Positions 36,806 through 44,113 of a stretch of 64,000 nt of DNA are shown one piece after another. Under the pieces are notes generated by a model. It made no database searches and had not been told where the DNA came from. It worked only from the letters and a program-made list of their open reading frames with translations. Both the position numbers and the translations under genes were made by a program. The stretch's first letter is position 1; each line of letters begins with the position of its first letter. The stretch comes from 3107 sp965216225 (GTDB taxonomy: Bacteria > Pseudomonadota > Alphaproteobacteria > Rhodobacterales > Rhodobacteraceae), in NCBI GenBank assembly GCA_965216225.1, contig CBDCFF010000034.1, positions 372,001 to 436,000 on the forward strand. Direction: 5' to 3'.

Positions 36806-37777
36806 TTAGGTGTCACATCCCGTGTGATTGTACGGCTTCTTTCTGAAGAGTTCGGGCTTTTCTTGATGCCAGTCCTTGAGCGCATCGATTGGCGTGCGGC
36901 CTTTCAGAACGGATTGCGGCAGCTGGCCGTTGTAGAGGCGGACGTAGCGGAGAAGCGTCTGTTCGAGGTCCTCGCCGCTGCGGAAACGGTGGCTCTGGAG
37001 CACGTCCTCGATCCGACCGTTGAAACGCTCGACCATGCCGTTGGTCTGCGGCCGCATCGGTGGGGCCAGGCGATGCTCGATCCCGAACCCGGCGCAGAGG
37101 CGGTCGAACTCGTGATTGCCGGTCGCGGCGCGGCGGCGAAGGCCGAAGAGCCTGTCGGTGAACTCTTTGCCATTGTCCGTCAGCACGCGGGTGATCCGCA
37201 TCGGGGCGGCGCGCTCCAGATCGCGCAGGAACCGGCGGGCGTTGGCCGCAGTCTTCGCCGGATGGATGCGCACGAAGACCCGGCGGGTGGCGCGGTCGAT
37301 CGCGACGAACAGATACCGGCGCTTCTCCTCATCGGCCATCTGCGGCAGGTATTTCACGTCGATGTGGATGTAGCCGGGCTCGTATGCCTTGAAAGGCTTG
37401 TGCGCGGGCTTCGCCACCTTCGGCTTCAGGTCACGGAGGGAGCCGACCCCATGACGGCGCAGGCATCGATCCAGCCCGGAGCGCGAGACGTTCGGGTTGA
37501 GAAACTCGCGGACCACGGCGAGCAGGTCGTCGAGCGGCAGCAGCAGACTCTGTCTCAGCGAGACCGCCACGGCCTCCTGCGCCGGTGTCAGCGTGGTCTG
37601 CAACCTGTGCGCCGTGTGGCTCCGGTCGTGGACGGTATCGCGCTTGCGCCACTTCCAAACGGTCTGCTCCGAGATGCCATAGCGCTCGGCCACGATCCAC
37701 GCGGGCTCTTTGCTCGCCTGGATTGCGGCCCGGATCTTCGGCGTCGTCGTCGCCTGCTTGTGCAAAGAAATCAGCAT
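36806..37777 (-). CDS. IS481-family transposase
   Basis: The 323 residues have an N-terminal helix-turn-helix region (AERYGISEQTVWKWRKRD near 31-48) and an integrase core with the DDE residues in HIDVKYLPQM, VLTDNGKEFTDRLFG and PQTNGMVERFNGRIEDVL. The stop codon lies 3 bases outside the presumed end of the element, so the flank supplies it. The frame is intact and the enzyme may be functional. Confidence 0.9.
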   Translation of the reverse strand: MLISLHKQATTTPKIRAAIQASKEPAWIVAERYGISEQTVWKWRKRDTVHDRSHTAHRLQTTLTPAQEAVAVSLRQSLLLPLDDLLAVVREFLNPNVSRSGLDRCLRRHGVGSLRDLKPKVAKPAHKPFKAYEPGYIHIDVKYLPQMADEEKRRYLFVAIDRATRRVFVRIHPAKTAANARRFLRDLERAAPMRITRVLTDNGKEFTDRLFGLRRRAATGNHEFDRLCAGFGIEHRLAPPMRPQTNGMVERFNGRIEDVLQSHRFRSGEDLEQTLLRYVRLYNGQLPQSVLKGRTPIDALKDWHQEKPELFRKKPYNHTGCDT

Positions 37778-37825
37778 GTCTTGCCTCCGTCCCGAATCTC
37801 ACGCAAGATCGATCTTGCCATGAAC
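36811..37825 (-). mobile_element. IS481-family element
   Basis: The left terminus begins TGTCACATCCCGTGTGATTG at 36811. A partial inverted match (CGTGAGATTCGGGACGG on the reverse strand) lies just upstream of the transposase start, but the far right end is unclear and may be truncated; 37825 is an estimate. The element abuts the 5' end of the NotI-like fragment. No target duplication is visible, which suggests that sequence between it and IS256(b) has been deleted. Confidence 0.65.
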
Positions 37826-37845
37826 AGGCCAGAGCGGCGAGGGTC

Positions 37846-39185
37846 TATCTGATCGTCCGGGATGGAACAGTGTATGTGTCCCGGACCATGGGGGTTTCAA
37901 ATACAGTCACGCATTGAAGCGCTCGTCGAACATAATAGCGAACTGGTTGCGGGCTGCAAACCATTCCCGAACATTCCTGCCGCCTTTCTCGAAGTTGCGG
38001 ATGGCCAGATAGATCAGCTTTGTTGCGGCCTGATCGGTCGGGAACGATCCGCGGGTCTTGATTGATTTGCGGATCACCCGGTTCAGGCTCTCGATGGCGT
38101 TGGTGGTGTAGATGATCTTTCGGATCGCCGGATCGAAGGCGAAGAACGGGATTACTTCCTGCCATGCCCGTCGCCAGGCCGGGGCGATGGAGGCGTATTT
38201 ACCGGCCCATTTTTTCTCGAATGCGTCCAGTTCATCGGCGGCCTGATCGGCGGTGGCGGCGCTGTAAATCCGGCGCAGATCGGCGGCCACTCCCTTGCGG
38301 TCTTTCCACGAGCAGAAGTTCAGGGAGTGGCGCACCAGGTGGACAATGCAGGTTTGCACCGTGGTCTGCGCAAAGGCGGCGGTGATCGCCTCCGGGAAGC
38401 CTTTGAGCCCGTCAACGACGGCGATCAGAATGTCCTGGACACCACGGTTCTTCAGCTCGTTCATCACCGACAACCAGAATTTGGCCCCCTCGTTATCAGC
38501 GATCCACAGGCCCAGGACCTCGCGCACGCCGTCCCGGCTGACCCCCAGGGCGATGTAGACGGCCTTGTTCTTCACCATGCGGCTGTCGGCGTCGCGGATC
38601 TTCACCCGCAGCGCGTCGAAGATCACGATCGGATACATCCGCTCCAGCGCCCGGCTTTGCCAGTCGCGCACCTCGTCGTGCACGGCGTCGGTGACGCGGC
38701 TGATCAAATCCGGCGAGACCAGAAGACCGTAGATATCCTCAAGATGGGCGCGGATGTCGCGGACACTCTCGTCCGGCGGCATCGAGGCCGATGATCCTAT
38801 CATCCATCCCGTCGATCCGGGTCTGGCCCTTCTTCACCAGTTCCGGTTCAAAACTGCCATCCCGATCACGGGGCACGGAAATCGGCGCCTCGCCGATCTG
38901 GCCCTTCAGGCGCTTGCCTGCTGTGCCGTTGCGCCGATTGGACTGACCCGGAGGTGCATCCTTGCCGTCTTCATAGCCCGGATGCGCGGTCAGTTCGGCC
39001 CCCAGCATCCGCTCCATCAGTTTGATCCTGAGCTCTTTCAGCAGCCCGGTATCGCCAGGCAGGTCTTCAGGCCGCTCGCAGCCTTCCAGAAGTTCGTCCG
39101 GAAGTTCCCTGGATATCGTCATCGTCATGGCTCCTCTCTCAAAGCATGGTACAGATCACAGATACACAGAGGAGCGGACACTCTC
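37846..39185 (-). mobile_element. IS256-family element (b), boundaries approximate
   Basis: The right end, read on the reverse strand, is GAGAGTGTCCGCTCCTCTG followed by TGTATC, typical of one IS256 subgroup, and directly abuts the 18-bp repeat of the 8.2-kb segment. The left end near 37848 shows a related TGTGTAT-type core (CAGTGTATGTGTCCCGG). No matching target duplication was found, so one side has probably been rearranged. Confidence 0.6.
37907..39128 (-). pseudogene. IS256-family transposase (b), frameshifted
   Basis: The N-terminal frame (39128 down to about 38770) reads MTMTISRELPDELLEGCERP … GMDDRIIGLDAAG and then goes out of frame; the main frame resumes with ESVRDIRAHLEDIYGL and continues to 37907. 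A single extra base near 38778 explains the break. The C-terminal part has the family motifs VIFDALRVKIRD, VVDGLKGFPEAI, QTCIVHLVRHSL and YTTNAIESLNRVIRK. It differs strongly from IS256(a), so these are two different IS256 subgroups. Confidence 0.85.
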
Positions 39186-39215
39186 CTCAAGGTTATAAGC
39201 CCCGACGAAAAGGTC

Positions 39216-40131
39216 ATGAATGATACCATCGGCATCGACATCTCGAAAGATCATCTCGACACCCATCGCCTGAGCGATGGCAAGGCGAAACGCTTCACCA
39301 ACGACCGGACAGGACTGAAGACGCTGAAGAACCGGATCGGCCCGCAGTGCTGCCGCGTCGTCTACGAGCCTACAGGACGCTATCATCGCGATCTGGAGGC
39401 CCGCCTTTCAAAGACGGCTCACGCCATGGTCAAGGTGAACCCCAAACGCGCCCGCCGCTTCGCCGAAGCGGTCGGCCAGTCCGCCAAAACTGACCGGATC
39501 GATGCGGAACTGCTGGCCCGCATGGGGGCGATGCTTGACCTGAAGGCTTCACCGTTGCGCGATGAACCCATGAACGATCTGCGGGAGGTGCATGTCGCCC
39601 GGAGCGCTCTCATCAAGGACCAGACTGCCTGCCGGAACCGGCTCTGCGGTGCGCGCAACACACTCGTCAAGGCGCAACTGAAAACCAGGATGCGCCAGAT
39701 TGCAAAGCAACTTGCCCAACTCGATGCCGGGTTGAAGAAGCGTATCCGCGAGGATGCAAAGCTTGCCAGACAGTTCGAGATCCTGCGGTCGATCCCCTGC
39801 CGTCGCAATATTCATCGAAATGCCGGAGATCGGAACCTTGACGCCCGGGCAGGCCGCCGCGCTTGCGGGCCTGGCTCCCTTCGTGCGCAAGTCCGGCAAA
39901 TGGACAGCCAGAGCGAAAATCGGAGGCGGACGAGCCGGGCTTCGCCAAGCGCTCTACATGCCCGCCCTCGTCGCAGCGCGCTGCAATTCCCAACTCACCT
40001 GCGTCTACAAGGCTTTGCGTCAAAAGGGCAGGAAAGCCAAGGTCGCCCTTGTGGCAATCATGCGCAAGCTCATCATCCTCGCAAATACCCTGATCCGCGA
40101 AAACCGCCAGTGGTCCAAGATCAAACCTTGA
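39216..40131 (+). pseudogene. IS110-family transposase, frameshifted
   Basis: ATG 39216 starts MNDTIGIDISKDHLDTHRLS; the DEDD residues are visible in GIDISKDHLD, YEPTGRYHRDLE and KTDRIDAELLARM. After FEILRSIP near 39795 the frame is lost; the C-terminal transposase domain (EMPEIGTLTPGQAAALAG … RQALYMPALVAARCN) continues in another frame to 40131. A short deletion around the expected SIPGVGE motif explains it. The catalytic Ser domain is therefore uncoupled and the enzyme is presumably dead. Confidence 0.85.
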
Positions 40132-40602
40132 CCAAGACAGATATCTTGAGATAGAGCCACGGCAGCAGCTCTTTGATCGATCTGGCCTTGCGCAGCCAGG
40201 GCGGCAAGATCGACGAGGCGAAACGGATCTTTTCGTCCACATTGCCCCGGTCCCGCATCCGCGGCGCCTTCACTGGTACCGGGCCGATGCCGGTCATAAC
40301 CTCGCGCTCGGGCAGATGACCATGGCGCACCAGCCGCGCACGGCCGTCGTCCGTCACCTCGCGGGCATGGGCGGCGAGGAGCGTGGCCAATTCCGCTTCC
40401 ACCGCCTGTTTGAGCAGTTGGCGCGCGCCGGTTTGCAGGATGTCGGTCGGCGGGTCAGACGAAAATCCCGATGGACCGGGCAACGGCGTGATGGTAGACT
40501 TCGTCATGTGGCATATCCTTTTCTCTGCTGAGAATTGCGGCGCGTGAACAACGCCATGATATGCCGCCCATCAGGGCCATCGCCAACTTTCGGCTATAAC
40601 TC

Positions 40603-40781
40603 CGGACATCCCCGGCGCTCCGTGAAAGGCGCGGCGCGCGGCGCGCATCGCGCCCGAAGGTGCATGTGGTTCATATGGTTCATGCGCTGATCGAACTGCC
40701 CGGAACGGCGGGTTGTTTCACCTTCCGGGGCACTGTCATGGTTGCCGGGTCGCCTGGGCTGCGGGCGCTGAAACGCTGCGC
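40603..40781. other. Intergenic gap between IS256(a) and dcd
   Basis: About 180 bases with no supported gene. It begins with the 9-bp target copy CGGACATCC, followed by GC-rich sequence with short CGCGGCGCGCGGCGCGC runs. No clear promoter or terminator was seen. Confidence 0.5.
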
Positions 40782-41894
40782 CTACAGGTGGCTGGCGGCC
40801 GGCCCCCGGGCCGATCTGAAATGTTTGCTGAGCTTCAGCCCCTGACCCTGGTAGCTTGACGCGATACCGGCGCCGTAAAGCTGTTCCGGCACATGGGCCA
40901 TGCGCTCATAGACCAGCCGGCCAACGATCTGCCCGTGTTCCAGCACAAAGGGCGCCTCGTGACAGCGCACTTCCAGCACCCCGCGCGCGCCTGCCCCGCC
41001 TGCCGGGGCGTGGCCGAAACCGGGGTCGAAGAAGCCCGCATAATGCACGCGGAATTCGCCTGCCATCGCCAGATACGGGGCCATCTCGGCGGCGCAGTCG
41101 GGGGGGATGTGGACGGCCTCGCGGCTGACGAGAATATGGAACGCGCCGGGGTCCAGGATGATGCGCCCGTCGGCGGAATGCAGTTCCTGCCAGTATTCTG
41201 CCGGATCGTAATGGCCGGTATTGTCAAGGTCGATCACTCCGGTATGGGGCTTCGCGCAATAGCCGACAAGGGTTCCCGAAGCCGGGCGCAAATCCACCGA
41301 AAAGCCCAGGCCGCCATCAATCACCGCCTCGCCATCCACCAGCGCATCCGCACAGTGCCGCGACCGCAGTTCCCCATCGCTCAGAACGGCCTGCCCGACG
41401 CGGAAGCGGATCTGGTTCAGCCGCATACCGGGCCGCACGAGGACAGAGAACGAGCGGGGGCAGATCTCGGCGAAGAGGGGGCCGCAATAGCCTGCGGGAA
41501 TCCGGTCGAACTCCGTCCCGCCATCAATGATGGCGCGGGTCAGAAGGTCGAGCCGCCCGGTCGAACTCTTGGCATTGGCAACCGCCTGCACGGCATCGGG
41601 CAGGTTCAGCGTTTCCATGAGCGGAACCACATAGACGCAGCCTTTTTCCAGCACCGCGCCGCCAGAGATGTCAATCCGGTGCATCTCGAATTCGGACAGG
41701 CGATCCATCACCCTGTTGCCGTCACCCGCGAGAAAGGATGCGCGCACACGATAAGCCCTGTCGCCCAGCCGCAGGTCCAGCGAGGCGGGCTGAATCTGCC
41801 CGGCCTCGATCACGGGGTCCGCTGCCAGAACGCCCTGTGCGATCATCCGTTTCAGTGTCTGGCCGGGAAGAACGCCGATGCTGGCAGGGTTCAT
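40782..41894 (-). CDS. dcd: 2'-deoxycytidine 5'-triphosphate deaminase (long, two-domain form)
   Basis: It deaminates dCTP to dUTP for thymidylate synthesis. At 370 residues it is about twice E. coli Dcd: two dUTPase-like domains are fused, as is usual in Alphaproteobacteria. The N-terminal domain holds SLDLRLGDRAYRVR and the conserved AKSSTGRLDLLTRAIIDGG (near 108-126); the C-terminal half repeats the fold (GTLVGYCAKPHTGVIDL … VLEVRCHEAPFVLEHGQIVG). It is preceded on the same strand by tRNA-Pro. Confidence 0.92.
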   Translation of the reverse strand: MNPASIGVLPGQTLKRMIAQGVLAADPVIEAGQIQPASLDLRLGDRAYRVRASFLAGDGNRVMDRLSEFEMHRIDISGGAVLEKGCVYVVPLMETLNLPDAVQAVANAKSSTGRLDLLTRAIIDGGTEFDRIPAGYCGPLFAEICPRSFSVLVRPGMRLNQIRFRVGQAVLSDGELRSRHCADALVDGEAVIDGGLGFSVDLRPASGTLVGYCAKPHTGVIDLDNTGHYDPAEYWQELHSADGRIILDPGAFHILVSREAVHIPPDCAAEMAPYLAMAGEFRVHYAGFFDPGFGHAPAGGAGARGVLEVRCHEAPFVLEHGQIVGRLVYERMAHVPEQLYGAGIASSYQGQGLKLSKHFRSARGPAASHL

Positions 41895-41915
41895 CCGAAT
41901 ACTCCCGATGCAACA

Positions 41916-41947
41916 AACCGCCCGGCGTCCACACGACGCGGGCGGTT
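41916..41947 (-). terminator. Hairpin terminator after tRNA-Pro
   Basis: AACCGCCCG and CGGGCGGTT form a 9-bp stem, with an inner GCGT/ACGC pairing around a short loop. It lies between the 3' end of tRNA-Pro (reading leftward) and dcd, and on the transcribed strand is followed by TTGTTG. The U-tract is weak; the opposite strand has GTGTTTT. Confidence 0.5.
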
Positions 41948-41955
41948 GTGTTTTC

Positions 41956-42032
41956 TGGTCGGGCTAGCAGGACTTGAACCTGCGACCTTCCGTCCCCCAG
42001 ACGGACGCGCTACCAGACTGCGCCATAGCCCG
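41956..42032 (-). tRNA. tRNA-Pro (anticodon GGG), CCA encoded
   Basis: The reverse strand folds into a full cloverleaf: acceptor CGGGCTA/TAGCCCG, D-arm GCGC…GCGC, anticodon stem TCCGT/ACGGA around loop CTGGGGG (anticodon GGG), T-arm with GGTTCAAGTCC, discriminator A and an encoded CCA end. It is 77 nt including CCA. Confidence 0.95.
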
Positions 42033-42095
42033 ACACGGGTTCCTGCATAGCGTTTCTGACCGCCGGGGCAAGCGCCAAAGAACGAAACAGGGCGA

Positions 42096-42719
42096 TTACC
42101 CGCCCTCCCGGCCATGGCTGCCGAGCAGGGCGGTCAGCCTTGAATAAATCGGGACAATCCTGGCGCGCCGCCTTGCCAGGGCATCGAACCCCGTCCTGAA
42201 CAGCAGGGCTGAAACGGGTTCCGTCATGCCGCCTTCATCATCGTCGCCCGGATCGTCCAGCGATACGATCTGCGGAATCATCAAGGCGGCTTCGGGCATT
42301 TCCTCCATACGTTCGGACGCCGCAGGGGCGGCCTGCCGGTCGCGGTCGGGGAAGTTGCCTGCATCCTCCGTTGACGGCAGATCGCGGGCACGGCGCCCCG
42401 GCGCCGGATCGCCGGGGGGCAACGGGTCGGAAATCGCAGCCTCGGGCAGGGGTCTGGACAGGGCGGCCACCGCCCTTGTCCCTTCGGCGCCAAGCATCTT
42501 CTGGACACGCCGGATCGTGTGCCCGTCCTCGTGCAGCAGGCGCTTGATCCCGCCCAGCAGCAGCATGTCGGCGGGCCGGTAATACCGCCGCCCCCCGGCG
42601 CGCTGCACCGGCCTTACCTGGCTGAACCTGCTTTCCCAGAACCGCAGCACATGCGCCGGGGTGTCCAGCCATTCCGAGACTTCGCGGATGGATCTGAAAG
42701 CGTCGGGCGATTTGTCCAT
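42096..42719 (-). CDS. MerR family transcriptional regulator
   Basis: The 207 residues have an N-terminal winged helix (FRSIREVSEWLDTPAHVLRF followed by WESRF near 8-32, then the RRYYRPADMLLLGGIKRLLH recognition wing) and a long acidic, low-complexity C-terminus. This is the conserved MerR-like gene that follows ihfA in many Rhodobacteraceae; its target is not established by sequence. It starts 16 bases after the ihfA stop, so the two are likely co-transcribed. Confidence 0.9.
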   Translation of the reverse strand: MDKSPDAFRSIREVSEWLDTPAHVLRFWESRFSQVRPVQRAGGRRYYRPADMLLLGGIKRLLHEDGHTIRRVQKMLGAEGTRAVAALSRPLPEAAISDPLPPGDPAPGRRARDLPSTEDAGNFPDRDRQAAPAASERMEEMPEAALMIPQIVSLDDPGDDDEGGMTEPVSALLFRTGFDALARRRARIVPIYSRLTALLGSHGREGG

Positions 42720-42735
42720 GCCCGGACCGTTCCTT

Positions 42736-43038
42736 TCAACTGCGGTTGCCGATGGCGACCCGTTCCTTCATCAGATGCGACGGGCGGAAAGTCATGACGC
42801 GACGCGGATGAATGGGCACTTCTTCACCGGTTTTGGGGTTGCGGCCAATCCGGGCGCCCTTGTTGCGCAAGCCGAACGTTCCGAAAGAGGAAATCTTGAC
42901 AGACTGCCCCTCCGCAAGCGCGTCAGACATGTGCCGCAGGACGCTTTCGACCAGTTGCGCCGATTCATTTCGGGACAGCCCCACCTCGCGAAAAACGGCG
43001 TCGCCAAGGTCCATCCGTGTCAGTGTTCTGGAATTCAT
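42736..43038 (-). CDS. ihfA: Integration host factor subunit alpha
   Basis: This DNA-bending HU/IHF protein forms a heterodimer with IhfB and shapes promoters, recombination sites and replication origins. The 100 residues starting MNSRTLTRMDLGDAVF include the DNA-intercalating arm GRNPKTGEEVPIHPRRVMT with its Pro. The ATG at 43038 was preferred over 43071 because conservation starts there. Gene order fabH-ihfA-merR is the common alphaproteobacterial arrangement. Confidence 0.95.
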   Translation of the reverse strand: MNSRTLTRMDLGDAVFREVGLSRNESAQLVESVLRHMSDALAEGQSVKISSFGTFGLRNKGARIGRNPKTGEEVPIHPRRVMTFRPSHLMKERVAIGNRS

Positions 43039-43141
43039 GATCTTTCCCCTGCTGGTTTTGTGGCGAAGCATAAGGCGAGGGGAATTTGCGAGTCAACATC
43101 AGGGGTTTGGAACGCGGTTTTTAATCGGCGCTACCAGCGAA

Positions 43142-44113
43142 TTACCAGCGAACGACCACCGCCCCCCATGCCAGTCCGCCCCCGATCGCCTCGGCCACCA
43201 GCAAATCGCCCTCGGTGATCTGCCCGTTCTGCTTTCCGACAGACATTGCAAGGGGAATCGATGCGGCCGAGGTATTGCCGTGATCCTGTACCGTCACCAC
43301 GACCCGATCCATCGGGATTCCCATCTTTCTGGCGGTTCCCTGAATGATTCGGATATTCGCCTGATGCGGGACGATCCAATCCACATCGGCGCTGCCCAGA
43401 CCGGCTTTTTCCAGCGCGCTCCCGGCGGTCCGGGCCAGTTTTTCGATTGCGTGGCGAAAGACCTCCCTGCCCTGCATCCTCAGACAGCCCGTCTTTCCCG
43501 TCGATGTCCCGCCATCCACATAAAGAATGTCCCTGTGTCGGCCATCTGAATGCAGATCGGTCGCCAGAATGCCGCGATCACCCGTCGCGCCGGCCCCGTC
43601 CTGCGCCTCCAGGATCAGCGCCCCGGCGCCGTCGCCGAACAGAACGCAGGTCGAACGGTCGGACCAATCCATGATCCGGCTGAAGATTTCCGCCCCGATC
43701 ACCAGAACGCACCTTGCCTGACCCGACAGGATCAGCGCATTGGCGTTGGCCAGTGCGAACACGAACCCGGCGCAGACAGCCTGCATATCGAAAGCAAAGC
43801 CCCTGGTGATGCCCAGATTTGCCTGAACCATCGTCGCGGTGGAGGGAAAGGTCAGATCGGCGGTCGAGGTCGCAAGAACGATGGCGTCAATATCCCGCGC
43901 ATCCATCCCGGCATCGGCCAGGGCGGCTTTTGCCGCGGCGGTGGCCAGATCGGCGGTCGTTTCGCCGTCGGCGGCGAAATGGCGTCGTTCGATCCCCGAA
44001 CGGCTGCGAATCCATTCATCCGTCGTGTTGATCGTCTTTTCGAATTCGGCGTTGGGGACAACGCGATCAGGCAACCTGTGCCCGACGCCTCTGACGACGG
44101 CGCGGAGTGTCAT
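43142..44113 (-). CDS. fabH: 3-oxoacyl-[ACP] synthase III (FabH)
   Basis: It starts type II fatty acid synthesis by condensing acetyl-CoA with malonyl-ACP. The 323 residues show the catalytic triad: Cys in DMQAVCAGFVFAL (near 113), His in IVPHQANIRI (near 250) and Asn in DHGNTSAASIPLA (near 280). The ATG overlaps the plsX stop (4 bases), giving translational coupling within the rpmF-plsX-fabH cluster. Confidence 0.96.
   Translation of the reverse strand: MTLRAVVRGVGHRLPDRVVPNAEFEKTINTTDEWIRSRSGIERRHFAADGETTADLATAAAKAALADAGMDARDIDAIVLATSTADLTFPSTATMVQANLGITRGFAFDMQAVCAGFVFALANANALILSGQARCVLVIGAEIFSRIMDWSDRSTCVLFGDGAGALILEAQDGAGATGDRGILATDLHSDGRHRDILYVDGGTSTGKTGCLRMQGREVFRHAIEKLARTAGSALEKAGLGSADVDWIVPHQANIRIIQGTARKMGIPMDRVVVTVQDHGNTSAASIPLAMSVGKQNGQITEGDLLVAEAIGGGLAWGAVVVRW

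Larger units (their letters stand above)
31242..36810 (-). pseudogene. NotI-like restriction endonuclease gene, 5'-truncated by IS481 and split by IS4
   Basis: Fragment 1 (36810 to 36328) encodes LTFDANQPSPEQHYLLSRVL … YRLDYVLKENNAPPVIVKIM, TASTSGGNKKKRTDIQSAF and VWARMASQMIVKSQIANAWG. Fragment 2 (31455 to 31242) encodes CATDWKTGEVNVISAS … VHLYSGPITSQQG and the C-terminus. Removing IS4 and one 9-bp repeat rejoins them in frame. The central VIVKIMT…GGNKKKR region resembles the catalytic region of the NotI family of type II endonucleases, where EIQ-type residues bind metal; the assignment is by memory of the family and needs a profile search. The N-terminus is missing beyond the IS481 end. Base composition is less GC-rich than the core genes. 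Confidence 0.55.
31007..39203. mobile_element. 8.2-kb segment with 18-bp perfect terminal inverted repeats and 8-bp target duplication
   Basis: GGGGCTTATAACCTTGAG occurs at 31007-31024 and, inverted, at 39186-39203. Both sides are flanked by GACGAAAA (30999-31006 and 39204-39211), and removing the segment restores the sequence before the IS110 transposase ATG. The segment holds a 57-residue ORF, a broken NotI-like endonuclease gene, IS481 and IS256(b). Beyond 18 bp the two ends differ. I cannot assign a family, and no transposase clearly belongs to these ends. IS256(b) abuts the right repeat but its own left end is elsewhere, near 37850. Confidence 0.75.
30792..40144 (+). mobile_element. IS110-family element inserted in IS256(a), itself interrupted
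   Basis: Removing 30792-40144 and one CTTG (present at 30788-30791 and 40145-40148) restores the IS256 transposase frame exactly, so the boundaries are well supported. Shared short cores without inverted repeats fit the IS110 family. After removing the inner insert at 31007-39203 plus one 8-bp repeat, the element is about 1.15 kb: a roughly 215-bp structured noncoding left end, then a DEDD-type transposase gene reading rightward. Confidence 0.78.
29890..40507 (-). pseudogene. IS256-family transposase (a), split by IS110 and frameshifted
   Basis: The N-terminal part runs from 40507 to 40145 and ends SIKELLPWLYLK; the rest resumes at about 30791 with GISTGDFQEALGAL. Joining them across the insert gives a continuous IS256 reading frame. 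A second lesion is a frameshift near 30505-30520: one frame ends ADEWGRKEVPGLTEAGSRLP and the other continues VGYRESTQSWRELLLDLKRR. Typical motifs are IGDGALGFWAALREVF, QRCWVHKTGNVL and RTTNPIESTFATVRHR. It is inactive on both counts. Confidence 0.85.
29859..40602 (-). mobile_element. Outer IS256-family element (a), expanded to 10.7 kb by nested insertions
   Basis: The terminal inverted repeats are imperfect: the left begins GAGCTATGCCCGAAAGTTGG and the right (reverse strand) begins GAGTTATAGCCGAAAGTTGG. The flanking 9-mers CGGCCATCC (29850-29858) and CGGACATCC (40603-40611) match at 8 of 9 positions, as expected for the 8-9 bp duplications of this family. Without the insert at 30792-40144 the element is about 1.39 kb, a normal IS256 length. 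It lies between the scpB operon and dcd. Confidence 0.85.
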
